A stretch of 64,000 bases of DNA from Hermatobates lingyangjiaoensis (Eukaryota; Arthropoda; Insecta; Hemiptera; Hermatobatidae), in NCBI GenBank assembly GCA_026182355.1, contig JAPFBL010000117.1, forward strand, positions 859,501-923,500. Direction: 5' to 3'. The notes below the pieces were generated by a model, which did no database searches, had not been told where the DNA came from, and saw only the letters and a list, made by a program, of their open reading frames with translations. This document shows, in pieces, positions 12,600 to 25,262 of this stretch (within the stretch, counting starts at the first letter, position 1; each line of letters opens with the position of its first letter). Made by a program: the position numbers and the translations under genes.

Positions 12600-13020
12600 T
12601 ACCAAAAGTGGCATTCGTTTACCATTTCCTCTAACTTAATTAGTCTGATTTATAAATCAATTGACTTTCCTTTTAGTTATATTACTCTGATTAAAGATAA
12701 CATTCTTTTCTTCTAAGCTGTCTTACTTTGATTAGGCATATGGCTACCTTTCTTTCCAATTTATATTAATCTGGCTAATTCTAGAGTTACTTTTCATTCC
12801 ATGTATCACTCGGACTATGGTTTCCTCTTCATCTAATTCATATTACTTTTACGAAGAATATGATTACCTTTAGCTATAATTCATAATATTTTGCTTTTGA
12901 ATAGTTCTTATACATTCCATTAATACTTATGTTACACTCATAATGAATAGGGTTGCATTTTCTACAATATTATACTCAACATGAAATATGGTTACTTTAC
13001 CTTTTAACATGTACTACTAG
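12600..13020. repeat. Degenerate ~41-bp minisatellite
   Basis: A pattern like TTACTCTGATTA...GGTTACCTTTCCTTCTAATTTA recurs with starts near 12641, 12683, 12724, 12767, 12807 and 12843 and continues more weakly to about 13020. Spacings are 36-43 bp. Units differ at many positions, so the array is old. The plus strand is pyrimidine-rich. Confidence 0.55.
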
Positions 13021-13329
13021 TAATACAAGTACCTGCATTTCAGTTAACATCAAAATATGTAGAACAGAATAGTCACAGAAATAATATTTTAGGCTTAATA
13101 GTTCGATCAACTGTTATAAAATATAAATAAACGAAATTTTAAAGTACTCTGATTTGTTTGCAGAGATTTTAGACTAAGAAAAGTAAAATGACGACAGTAA
13201 ATATTGAATTGGATATTTATTTTGTTTATTGCATCCAACTTTTCTTTAATATGATTTTAAAATTTTAATAAACTCCTGGTTAAAATAAGTTCAGTGTTTC
13301 TTCAAGATAATAACAAAGAAATATCAAAA

Positions 13330-13649
13330 CAAAATCAAATATGCAGTACATAATATGATCTTAAATATATATAGAGGTTAAACTTCCATTATTTTTTCTT
13401 TTAAAAGTAAACCCAGACTATTTGGTGATTTATACCAGTTTTTTAGTGTAGAAAAAGAAGATGTTGGATTAATTAGAGATTAGTAAATGACAAAATCAAA
13501 TATGCAGTACATAATATGATCTTAAATATACATAGAGGTTAAGCTTCTATTATTTTTTCTTTTGAAAGTACCCAAACTATTTGGTGATTTATACCAGTTT
13601 TTTAGTGTAGAAAAAGAAGATGTTGGATTAATTAGAGATTAGTAAATGA
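13330..13649 (+). repeat. 161-bp tandem duplication
   Basis: 13330-13490 and 13491-13649 are direct neighbours, nearly identical, with a few substitutions and a 2-bp difference. Both begin CAAAATCAAATATGCAG and end TTAGTAAATGA. No coding content. Confidence 0.9.
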
Positions 13650-16600
13650 TTGTATACCTTATAAACATTTCTGTTCTCTATAATTAACTGTAATGTATGT
13701 TAATGTATTCTCAGCCACACATATCACTCAAATTATGTCTTTAAGTATTTTGTTCTTGTTATTTATTTGTTCTTTAAATTTTTACTAAATTTTATGTATA
13801 GAATACCTTGTTCTGTTTCTATGCAATTTGAAAACATCTTCCGTCGTATGAAGCCAACAGTAGCAGTTGGTTTATATTTCATATTAATCGTATTTATATT
13901 ATATTTTCTGAAAAACTCTTTGTGATGTCTTACTTGAGGATCACTCTGTTGTATATAATATAAATAATAACAATTAAATATAATAAATATTTTATTCATA
14001 GGCCATACAAATGACATTTAGTCATTTCGATAACCTTTCGGCCCATAATGTTCATAAATTATTTAAATAAAAAAATTCAAACTTGAAAAATTCAAATAAA
14101 AGTTAAACTAAAGAGGAAGGCAACATCATTGAGTAAATTTCTACTTGATTTCATAATATCATAAATTCAGTATCAATAATGTTAAATTATGGTCGTATTA
14201 ATATTAGTGCTCATTATTTCATTTTAATAATATTCAGTTTAAAATATATTATTGTATTTATTTATCGATCAAGCTTCATTGAAGCTAATACTTATATTCA
14301 AGAATTATCTTATTACTTAATTTAAATACTAGTCGAAAGAGGTTTATTTACATGAATGTTTATTGTATATATTAAAATCTAATTATAGATTTAGGGAAGT
14401 TTTTATTGGGAGTGCTTATTGGCTACTGTATTTTCAAAACGTTCTTATCTTATCAGTCCCTGTTTAACAAACTCAATCCAGTAGAATATGAAATGTCATT
14501 TAATTATGGAGAAAGGAATACGAGTATAATTTTTTTTTTGACATGAACTTACTTATCTTATACAGAAATTCTTTCTCTTCATAGTGCAGCTTTAATGATT
14601 CCATTATATTTTTTTTTTTCTAGTTCCTATGAGTTCTTCATATTACTATCTAAAATAGTGTATTTTGAAATATTTGTAAAGAAACAGATGAAGTAGAGAT
14701 CAACATGTATAGCTCTCATATTTTAGAGTTATACTAATTTCTTATTATATCTATAATTTTTAGACTGTCATAGTTTAATATTAATTTTGTTAGATCAGTA
14801 TGTATCAATTTTTCAATAACAGTTTCAGCCACAATTTTTTTTTGCTTTACTTTAATCTACACACTTTTCTTTTAATGCCAGGTAGAACTAGGCTTATCAT
14901 AACATCTCTCTATTTTGTATTTGTGGTATGTAAGAAGAGGAGTATTTTATATATAATGTTTAAATCAACACTACTAAAATGTTATGATGTATAACTTGAG
15001 GTAGTAATGAATATTGGTAATTCATCTGAATGTTATGTCTAAAAACGCTGCTCTACTGAAACCAAGTCGGTTATACAAGCACTTCTTTTCGTCCTTTTCA
15101 GTGACATTCATTTAAGTTGCCAAGATTTTGGTGTGTCGATATGTCTTCTTTTCGCCTTCTCTTCCTCAACCCTAGTTACATAAGATCATTGGGTACGTAA
15201 AATTATAGCTCTTACACAAAGGTTTTTATGTTATTAGACTATGATCTGTTTGTTTTAAAATTAAAATTGATTCTTCCATGCATTTCAGTTAAATATATGC
15301 TACCGTTGTCCTGTTTGACTTGATATCTTCTACAGTTGTGACCATTGAGACATAAATTTCTAGTTAGTTAGTTCCAGACGAACTACAACTGGGTAAGAGT
15401 TATATTTATAGTTAATATTGGGGCATTATAGTATGGCAGTAAAATTTAATAAAAATAGGTAGTACATTTTGAATAGTGCTTGTGTCATTTGTATTCATAT
15501 TTAACCAAAGTCGTTAATTTGTTGACATGGACTTCAGGTATTAACTATAAAATGCCTCTCTATTGAGTCTTGTATTGATAATAACAAGATGCATATTATC
15601 AGTACAGAACTTCATAGGTACGACATAAGTTGAAAAATATATATAAACCCCAGAAATATTTTCCTCACAAAGGAAAATTCTGAGTAAAGAATATTTTTGT
15701 ATTTTCAGTTATTTAGAAAAAAGTTATATCCCATGTGGTGAGAAGTAATTGTAAGGTGTAACTTCTCTTATTACAATTTGGTATTTTTGTGGAAACAGTT
15801 TTCTTAAGGCAAAGGATCATTAATATTGTTTTAAAAGTATCTTCATGTTATTTTACATGGTTTACAATGATTTCTTTTCTTATTTGAATCTTTTTATCGT
15901 CATTAACTTCGATAATATAACAATTTTTCGAACATCAATTGTTGTGGCTTTGTAATTTCAAATGTATTGCACATTTCAGTTTGAATTTCTCCAAGTAAAT
16001 TTAAAAAATTGGTAATTTCCATTCTTCAGCAGTTTTCTTATATCACTATCGATACATGAATCATAAACAATTGTTTAAACTTTTTCTAATTCTCTTCTAA
16101 GTTACCAGTGAGCTTCAACTTTTTGGTAACATTAAACTAATTTATCATGTATCATATAAAATGATCATTCTATAGATGTTCTAAACTGAAAAGAGAAGAA
16201 TGATCTTTGTTAGTGGTGCCAACATCTCTCTAAAAAAAAAAAGCGTGCCAGTTGGTAGGATCATTAATCAATTGTTTAGAGGAAGAACAAGATTTTTTTT
16301 TTAGCATATTACAGCACCCTTGCAGCAATATTTTCCGTTATAATAACTGTGAGATATATTCAATATTTACCGTAAGCTTTCAAATATTCAAGATTTCAGT
16401 ACGTTTTTGTGGTACTGGGGTTTTATAAGAAAATGTACAAATTGTCTAGATCCGAGTCCTATTTAGTAAATTATACTTAACTTAATAAAAGCTAACCTAA
16501 ATAATATGTTTAAAATATAGTGGGAACTACAATTTACAAGTGCTTTTACTTCAAACTCGATTAGAATGTCAAGCACAAGCCTTCTCAGGCAGAGTACCAC

Positions 16601-16729
16601 GGAGACGGTTTTATACATGGGGCATGGAACACTTCAAATTCAAGTGCATATTTGAGCAGATATGCACCATTGGGAACTAGAGAGATGGGTTCCCTCAGAT
16701 TTTTTTCTGAAAGAAATAAAAAACATCTT
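13650..16729. other. AT-rich stretch without recognisable features
   Basis: Short open frames (for example 13763-14017 minus and 14800-14994 plus) show no known domain and are hydrophobic or low-complexity. No RNA gene or terminal-repeat element was found. Confidence 0.5.
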
Positions 16730-17010
16730 TAGTGATACTCTAAGAAAGTAAGCAGTTATTTGTAAGGAATAAGACATTTTAAACCTCTAGTAGTAAGTTG
16801 GGAGTTTTGCCTTTATACTAATCGCAAGCCATTAGTGCACGCATTCAAAGAGAAACGTTCCTCAGCTTCCCTTTGAGATCCTCTATTTGAGTTTATTCAC
16901 CAAGTTTACCAAACACATTAAGTACCAAGTATGGAAACAATGATGTTGCAGACATCTTATCATGCACCAAAGAGTTTGATCTGTTAGAAACAATTTGAAG
17001 CTTTCTCTGA
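16730..17010 (+). pseudogene. Ty3/gypsy RNase H fossil
   Basis: The plus strand encodes in succession YSKKVSSY, IRHFKPL, FCLYTNRKPLVHAF and, after a frameshift, NNDVADILS. These correspond to conserved blocks of Ty3/gypsy polyproteins: the end of the RT thumb region, the RNase H strand normally reading xYTDHKPL, and the xDNxVADxLSR block. At least two in-frame stops and one frameshift break the frame. No LTRs, integrase or gag were found nearby. It sits just upstream of the 117-bp satellite. Confidence 0.7.
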
Positions 17011-17324
17011 AACTGTGTCTCCAAATAAAATCATTAGAAAGAAATGATAGCTTATTGCAAGATACATCTGAAATTATTTTAACTTATAGTAAGGTTAAGT
17101 GCCGGCGACTTCAAATTTTTGTTACTCGTTTCATGAATATTTAACAGTAATAGTGGAATTGGGATAGGGCGATAAATTTGTGCCTCAGAGTTATTAAATA
17201 TCATCAACATATATTCTCCAAACATCATCAGCACTTCTCTTACACTATGAGACGAGATAAATTATTATATAGAGTTGTGGAACCAGTAATACAAAACAAA
17301 GTAATCATCTCTAAATATTTGTTA

Positions 17325-18964
17325 ATATTTGATACTCGCAATAGATGTTTGAATGGTTAAGGATATAAACAAAAACCAAATAATTCTTGCTTACCCACAT
17401 ACAATCTGAAATAGGGAACAGTTAATTTATACTTGTCACAAGATATTTGATACTCGCAATAGATGTTTGAATGGTTAAGATATAAACAAAAACCAAATAA
17501 TTCTTGCTTACCCACATACAATCTGAAATAGGGAACAGTTAATTTATACTTGTCACAAGATATTTGATACTCGCAATAGATGTTTGAATGGTTAAGATAT
17601 AAACAAAAACCAAATAATTCTTGCTTACCCACATACAATCTGAAATAGGGGACAGTTAATTTATACTTGTCACAAGATATTTGATACTCGCAATAGATGT
17701 TTGAATGGTTAAGATATAAACAAAAACCAAATAATTCTTGCTTACCCACATACAATCTGAAATAGGGAACAGTTAATTTATACTTGTCACAAGATATTTG
17801 ATACTCGCAATAGATGTTTGAATGGTTAAGATATAAACAAAAACCAAATAATTCTTGCTTACCCACATACAATCTAAAATAGGGAACAGTTAATTTATAC
17901 TTGTCACAAGATATTTGATACTCGCAATAGATGTTTGAATGGTTAAGATATAAACAAAAACCAAATAATTCTTGCTTACCCACATACAATCTGAAATAGG
18001 GAACAGTTAATTTATACTTGTCACAAGATATTTGATACTCGCAATAGATGTTTGAATGGTTAAGATATAAACAAAAACCAAATAATTCTTGCTTACCCAC
18101 ATACAATCTGAAATAGGGGACAGTTAATTTATACTTGTCACAAGATATTTGATACTCGCAATAGATGTTTGAATGGTTAAGATATAAACAAAAACCAAAT
18201 AATTCTTGCTTACCCACATACAATCTGAAATAGGGAACAGTTAATTTATACTTGTCACAAGATATTTGATACTCGCAATAGATGTTTGAATGGTTAAGAT
18301 ATAAACAAAAACCAAATAATTCTTGCTTACCCACATACAATCTGAAATAGGGGACAGTTAATTTATACTTGTCACAAGATATTTGATACTCGCAATAGAT
18401 GTTTGAATGGTTAAGATATAAACAAAAACCAAATAATTCTTGCTTACCCACATACAATCTGAAATAGGGAACAGTTAATTTATACTTGTCACAAGATATT
18501 TGATACTCGCAATAGATGTTTGAATGGTTAAGATATAAACAAAAACCAAATAATTCTTGCTTACCCACATACAATCTGAAATAGGGAACAGTTAATTTAT
18601 ACTTGTCACAAGATATTTGATACTCGCAATAGATGTTTGAATGGTTAAGATATAAACAAAAACCAAATAATTCTTGCTTACCCACATACAATCTAAAATA
18701 GGGAACAGTTAATTTATACTTGTCACAAGATATTTGATACTCGCAATAGATGTTTGAATGGTTAAGATATAAACAAAAACCAAATAATTCTTGCTTACCC
18801 ACATACAATCTGAAATAGGGAACAGTTAATTTATACTTGTCACAAGATATTTGATACTCGCAATAGATGTTTGAATGGTTAAGATATAAACAAAAACCAA
18901 ATAATTCTTGCTTACCCACATACAATCTGAAATAGGGAACAGTTAATTTATACTTGTCACAAGA
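17325..18964. repeat. 117-bp satellite array, 14 units
   Basis: Fourteen head-to-tail units with a period of exactly 117 bp (for example unit starts at 17442 and 17559) and only a few variable sites. GGGGACAG replaces GGGAACAG in units 3, 7 and 9; CTAAAAT replaces CTGAAAT in units 5 and 12. The first unit has one extra G. Because 117 is a multiple of three and the unit has no stop in one minus frame, 540 codons (17357-18979) stay open as a 39-residue repeat. That is arithmetic, not proof of a protein. On the minus strand each unit has CCCTATTTCAG followed 11 nt later by GTAAGC, a splice acceptor-donor-like pair. High identity implies recent amplification or homogenisation. Confidence 0.95.
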
Positions 18965-20632
18965 CGATTCAATGCCCATACAATCTTAATTATTGTATGT
19001 ATACTCTGTAATACAAAATAAGTGTTGGTCACTACAGATTATTTTATATTACAATGTACACATAACTTTACTATAAGTAAACATAATATCATACTTCTTG
19101 GGTATATAATATATAATTTTTCATTTAGGCATCATATAAATGCATAAATGGGAGTTGTTTGTTAGTATAGTTTGTTAGACATTGATTGATCCACTTATCA
19201 AAACATATGCTTATTTTAGTACATCACACCACAAATGCATATAATATCATTAGTATAACTACAGCAGTAATAACATTTTTGATAAACAGAAGTATAGATT
19301 TCGTGTTACGAAATTGTCTCTTACAGGAAAACTTTTGTTCCAATAAGCAGTCCATTTCTTATATACTTTACCTAACTTCCTTTTCATTGAATATTTAAGA
19401 CAATTTTTCCATTTAAAACTTCAAAGTAATCCTATTTTGTCTGAAAAATATCAGAAAAATCTAAGAAAAAATGTTTTCAGATAATTTTTACTATTATCTG
19501 TAGGATAGTTCCTTTTACTATTCTTCGAAGAATGTTTTCAATTTTTAATTATGTTTTATATTTGGTTTTTTATAGAATTACGATACTGGGAATTTTATGG
19601 CTTCCTAGTAATGTTAAAACGAACAGTCCCAGTACTACCTGAATGAATGTATCACTGAATGTATTTCCTCAGAGCAAAGATTTGACACTTTGATCTCACA
19701 GTGTCAAGCTTGCTTAGTTATATTGTATATTTATTAAAAAATCATGTTAATTCAATAAAGAATTATTTGAAATGTTTGCAGCTTTCCTTCAGCATTTTAT
19801 ACTTTTGATGCTTAATATGAACAATTTCAGTTCAAAATAGAATAAGAATAAATATATTAACGGTACAATAGCTTTTGAATCAAGTGTTTGAACGGTTCTG
19901 CAAGAAGAAAGGTATTTTGTTTATTTTTCTTCCTGTTATTGTAAAATCATTGTATAGATAAGTTCATAAGGCCTATTAATTATCACAGTTTTCATGTTGT
20001 TAGTTAGGAAAGTATCTCTAATTATACAGGTGTACAGTTCACAAACTGGAATATACGTGATTTTTGGATAGTCACTTCTTGAATTCAACGTGTTTGCATG
20101 GATTCAACATTAACTACTCTATTATAATGTTAGAAGTATTAACATAAAATATGTGTTTAATAATAATAATGAGAGATATGATTGATTTGAAACGGACGCG
20201 CGTTTGAATGATTGGGAAAGTTTGCAATTGGCTGAAACTAGAAGTGCACAGCCTGATTATATGATAACTTGGTTGTCAATCCAGGTTGAATTTCAAGCGT
20301 CAACTTGCAGTAATAACATTTGCATCACACAACTGAAGCCGCTACCTCCAAACAGAAGATAGATAACCGCATTTTCCAAACACATTAGCCGTTAAACTGA
20401 CGGTTCTATTTGTTTATAATCTCTATATTCAAATCTCACACAACTCCATAAACCCCTGTATTTTGAATACCCTATTATCAGGAGCCAGTGTATAGAGGAT
20501 GTGTTGGAAATATACATAACCTATAAAAAAATTCATATGGTCGTATTATCTTTTGCATATCCAGGCGTACAAATAATGAGATTGTTAGCATCTTTCAACT
20601 TCGGATTATTCTGTTTCGCCATTAACATGTTT
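18965..20632. other. AT-rich stretch without recognisable features
   Basis: No gene or repeat identified. A slightly more GC-rich patch near 20190-20420 has no open frame that I recognise. Confidence 0.5.
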
Positions 20633-20641
20633 GTTTAGATG

Positions 20642-21105
20642 CAGTGATACTCAACCACTGTACCCTATGATTCTTCAAGTGTGCCGCCAAATTTTACGGA
20701 TACATACAGTAAAATAGCGGATAAGACCTTTCGATAATGCATTTTGTTGCCTGGGTAGGAATCGAAAAGAAGTATAGAAAATAGATTTAGATTCTAAATC
20801 ATGAGAGTAGAATTATCGTTTTTCCGCCCAAATATAAATTAAGTTTTCAAAAAACACCAACTTCAAAATTCACATTACATGTAGTTTATAATTTATCATT
20901 AAATAAACATTTTACTTACTTTGTAATGTATATATTACTTTATATTCCATTATTATCTTATACTAATTTTACAAAATATATCATATTTTAGGTATAACAG
21001 TTGATTAAATATTAACAGTTAATTATTTATCTAATTGATAGCGTGCCGTCAAGTTTTTAAATTATTATAAGCGTGAACGGACTAATAAGAGGTTGAGAAT
21101 CACTG
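20642..21105. mobile_element. Non-autonomous hAT-type DNA transposon
   Basis: The left end CAGTGATACTCAACC (20642-20656) and right end GGTTGAGAATCACTG (21091-21105) form near-perfect 15-bp terminal inverted repeats of the hAT type. Subterminal GTGCCG boxes appear inverted at both ends. Candidate 8-bp target duplications are GTTTAGAT (20633-20640) and GTTTAAAG (21106-21113); they match at 6 of 8 positions and both fit the hAT pattern nTnTAnAn. The ~460-bp interior has no transposase, so it would need an enzyme in trans. Confidence 0.8.
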
Positions 21106-21113
21106 GTTTAAAG

Positions 21114-21842
21114 TAAGGATATATATCATACATTTGGCAGGGTACACAAACAGGGTTGATGACTTTTTATTCTTTCAATTGTTAATTTGGAAGAAGACAA
21201 AAAATGTACTTTACTTATAGTAGAGTAAGAACAGAAGAAATCTAAGCTACACTGAATGTACTTACTATAACGAAATATAACAAAAGTTCAATGAATATAT
21301 CTAAATGATTATTTCTAATATGACGCTTCATCAATTATGATAAACATATGATTAACTTGTTTAGGTAGGAGAATTGGTGAAAAGAATGTTGCTTCTACGA
21401 TAAAATGATTTAATAATTAAAAGAACATTAGCGTCAAAAGTAAAAGCTTAACACTTAAATCTGAGTCGTAAAATTAGACAAAAACCTTAACTATTACATT
21501 AGGTCTGTAATTCACTTACTTTTAGTGTAAAATCAAGTAATAATAATAATAAGTTTATTGTTAATGAAATCACTAAATCTAATGAAACAGATTAACCGTT
21601 GTCATCAAATGGGTTTGATGACAACATAGGACAGTTTGTAGTCAAATCGTTTTTGTTGTCATTTCAAGCAGATTGTTGCAATAGAGTAATTTCAAATTAT
21701 TATACATAATTATTTGATTTGGTTTATATGTAATAATTATGTAATTAATTATTATGTTTGTATTAATATGTAATTAATTCTTACTTTGATATACGTAAAA
21801 TATAGTAATTACGAGAACATTTGATTTTGAAATTTTAATGCA
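21114..21842. other. AT-rich stretch without recognisable features
   Basis: Nothing beyond a short TAATAATAA run near 21540 and scattered poly-A. Confidence 0.5.
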
Positions 21843-22030
21843 CTTTACGTACGGAGCCCTTCGCCACAGGCCTGCTTAACCAACTGTTTGCGGCGGACCC
21901 AACTCCAGTCAGACCTTCAACTACGCCACTCACATTGCCATGGTCTAACGCGCAGTCCACCTTTGCCTTTATTAAATTATAACAGATTGACACACCTATT
22001 TTATCAAGGAAAACCCACTGAATAAGTTCA
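21843..22030 (+). pseudogene. Probable Ty3/gypsy reverse transcriptase fossil
   Basis: A GC-richer island in AT-rich flanks. One plus frame reads GLLNQLF, then PLTLPWSNAQSTFAFIK and, after a stop, DTPILS. The order resembles the RT-thumb/connection part of Ty3/gypsy pol (xPLxxLL, PLxWxxxxxxAFxxIK, xxPxLSxP). At least one stop interrupts it and flanking pol domains are missing. The match is by motif order only. Confidence 0.5.
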
Positions 22031-22599
22031 ACACAAAAGGCGTTTATAAGCAGTTCAAATGCACGAGGCTAAGACTGTAAAATACGCAAATAACTTTAAA
22101 CTGAATAGTGAATAGTAGTATTGCTTAGCTTAATCGTAACAATCTCACTGCTCTAAATCAACAAGGTTTATAGGAAAGATTATTACTAAAATAAAACCAG
22201 TTTTTAATTGTTAATTGACTTGGTTCATATTAAGGAGTTAGTAAGTAAGCAACTGGAGTGGTACACAAACACTTTATTGTAAGTAACATACTGACAAATC
22301 GTTGGTAATTAATTTAATTAATTGATTGATTGAAATGTCGCCAACATCAATTTTTAAAATGTAACGAAAAGGTTACCATTGTTATCGCCAAATTTTGCAT
22401 GTGATGACAGGTGAACTCAATAGTTCCCATTTCTTTCACATTTCTTCATAATATATTAATTAATACTTCATAAAATCATTAATTCCTTAACTTTTCTATT
22501 GAATAACGCTTATATATTCCAGTGTTTATTTTGAATAAGTTAAGTATAGTGAGTATGAAGAATTCTATCTCGAAATCTTTTTGATGGTATTTAAAATCT

Positions 22600-24000
22600 G
22601 CATGTGGGTGAGTGGGTGGGTGTAAATTGAAATGTTTATAGGTACACAACAGCCCATAATGTTTTATGAGTCTGAAGCATATTTCACATAAAAAATAGTT
22701 ATATAGTATAGATATGCCACATTGTTTTTGGGGACACTTTAACATGTATAACATGATGGAGAAGTCACAATTTTAGGTAAATAGTGTTTTTGACAACATT
22801 TTCTTCTCCTAGACCACTTATTCCAGGGTCTTGAAGTTATGGAATTGTAATATAAATAAGAGAAATTATAAATGAAGAAATAATCAGATCTTTATAACAA
22901 CAGGTATGGTATTTTATTCAATAAAATAAAAAAAAAATATTATGATTGAAACTGGAAGATAGTCAGGGAATGATACTAATCATACGACCTGACAAATCAG
23001 AATGAAATTATAATGTTAACTACCACATTATGTGAAGATGAATTAGAAATTCTTTTTGAGAAATGCATTTAGATTATTTTACTATTGTGTCCAAATTTAA
23101 TAAGTTATTAAAATTAACAGATATTTTGACCTATATGTTGTTTGGTACAACGCACTTCAAAGACTTTTTACAGTTATACTCCAAGTAAACATCAATATCA
23201 CCACGATTGAATGCTTTATAATTTCAACAAAAGGACCCTAGTCTGATATACTGAGGGTTCATAAATTAATAACGAAAACAGTGTAAACAATTTGATTTTT
23301 CTTGAATAGATTGAGTCAGTCAACAATGTTTAAATTTTTTGATCTATATGAACATATTGTAGTTTGAACTAGCAAAACACACCAAAATTTGCAGGAGTAG
23401 AACTGATTAAGAGGTCAAGAAGAAAACAGTTCAAAGGTCGCGAGAACAACCCAGCAAAAATTAATTGACAGGGCTCATTCAAACTGAACTTACATTTCAA
23501 AATAATACTGTATCATTACATGGAGATTTTAAAAATATAGGTTGAACATCTACTAGAAATACATTTACTTAACTGCAATAGACGAATGCAGACTCGCTGT
23601 CTAACAGAGGTAAAACCTTTGATTACTTTATATTTGAATGAGAGCCAATAGTCTTGGAGTCGTTAAAGATGATTGCCAAATCTTACATAAAACAATAGAA
23701 GTTAGATATTCTCCTCTATGTACATTTATAAAGGTCATTAATAAACTTATAGTTACAACAATGAGATCAACATTATGACAATTACGGATAGGGAACTACG
23801 AGTTCAGGGTTTCAGTTAATAATTTTAATAACATGTCAGATTGATCAATGATTTTCCCAGGTTTATGTAACTGGTGAAATGATTACAACCAGAAATGATA
23901 CATTGTTGATTAACATGTATGTATTGCGAAATTAAAATAAAACATAAAATCACTTAGTTTTGAACAAGTTTGATACTCGTATGATTCTTTCCTATAGAAA
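22600..24000 (+). repeat. Interspersed repeat R, copy 2
   Basis: Begins with GTGGGTGAGTGGGTGGGTG and follows the same landmark order as copies 1 and 3: ACATGATGGAGAAGTCAC, a TTCAATAAAAT box, ATTATGTGAAGATGAATTA. Its last part (AATAATTTTAATAACATGTCAGATTGATCAATG) parallels the end of copy 3 near 58190. No protein domain or terminal repeats seen. Confidence 0.55.
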
Positions 24001-24756
24001 AGTCGAGTAAAGGCAGTTCAACAATTTTAGAAACTGCTGTAAGTACCAGTAAAATGAATACTCTATTAGACATAGAAAAACAGCACGGACCTTCCACGTT
24101 TCAGAAATTCAATATTGTGAAGGAAAAAAAGAAACAATAAATGTGTAATGCAATTCAAGTGGTATACAAAAAAGGTAAAAAACTATCACAGTTCAGCCTT
24201 TTTCCAAGCAAATAAATAATATATCTAATATCTAATAATATATCAAAAATCCATTTGACTCGACTTTGGTAAAAATTTTTCGAGTTAATCCAAACAATAT
24301 CAAGACGTAGGGAAGATCGTAATTGTTACAGGTTAAGTTTGGAGCATTAGTGCTATATTTCTCTTATTCTATTCAACATTATTAACATTTTTACGGAAGC
24401 ATATAAAAAATTAAATGATTTTATTTAGACCATGTTAATTTTATATATTCAGTTATATTGAGAATGAAGATAGATAGATAGATTATATTGAGAAATAAAG
24501 AAATAGTGGTATAATGCACGTTTTCTATGATGCAATTAAACAAAAAAAAAAACTAATTTACTTCAGTCTTTTAAGAGTAAATACAATATATTCTTTCAAT
24601 GAACTCCTGCTTAACGAACTAAATGAAAAAAAAAATAGTAATTGTCAAAAACATTTTAAATGCTTCAAAATAGATAGAGAGATAGAAATTATTTAAAAAT
24701 TAAATGCACTAACGCCTTTATCATTTTTCTTGTGAATAAATATCCGATAGTAATAG
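24001..24756. other. AT-rich stretch with short tetranucleotide run
   Basis: No gene. A short (ATAG)n run sits at about 24467-24483. Confidence 0.5.
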
Positions 24757-25262
24757 ATAAGGGGAGGAGTGGAAGGAGGGTGAAGGCCAGGAGGGGCGGA
24801 GGGAGAGGAGGGGCGAGGGTGGGTGGGGAGGGGTGGGGAGGGGGAGGTGGCGATGGGAGGGGGAGTGTTGAGAAGGGGGGAGAAGAGAGGAGGAGGGTAG
24901 TGGGAGGCGAGGTGGGAGGGTAGTGGGAGGGGTGGTGGGAGGGGGAGTGTTGAGAAGGGGGGAGAAGAGAGGAGGAGGGTAGTGGGAGGGGTGGTGGGAG
25001 GGGGAGTGTTGAGAAGGGGGGTGAAGAGAGGAGGAGGGTAGTGGGAGGGGAGGGGGAGGTGGTGATGGGAGGAGGAGTGTTGAGAAGGGGGGAAAAGAGA
25101 GGAGGAGGGTAGGAGGAGGGGGAGTGGATGGTGGTGAGGAGGGGAAATTCGGAGGAGGGGGAGGGGAGGATGGGGAGGAGTGGGAAGTGGTAGGAGGGGG
25201 AAGGGAGGAGGGAGAAGGGTGAGGAGGAAGGGGGAGGAGGGGAAAGGGGAAGGAGGAGGAAA
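24757..25262. repeat. 500-bp purine-only G-rich minisatellite
   Basis: The plus strand is almost entirely G and A with occasional T and few C. A unit like GGGAGTGTTGAGAAGGGGG followed by AGAAGAGAGGAGGAGGGTAG recurs near 24860, 24940, 25000 and 25070, spaced about 60-80 bp. The strand bias keeps frames open on both strands (Pro/Ser-rich on minus, Gly/Arg-rich on plus), but these are compositional. Such tracts can form G-quadruplex or triplex DNA. Confidence 0.9.

Noticed and set aside
17325..18964. CRISPR array
   Set aside because: Units are contiguous and near-identical without unique spacers, in eukaryotic DNA.
17357..18979. 540-codon minus-strand open frame as a repeat protein gene
   Set aside because: It follows from a 117-bp satellite period divisible by three with no stop in one frame; no start context, signal or known domain.
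5410..19045. Shared GGTCACTACAGATT at about 5421 and 19026
   Set aside because: A single 14-bp match is expected by chance in 64 kb of biased sequence.
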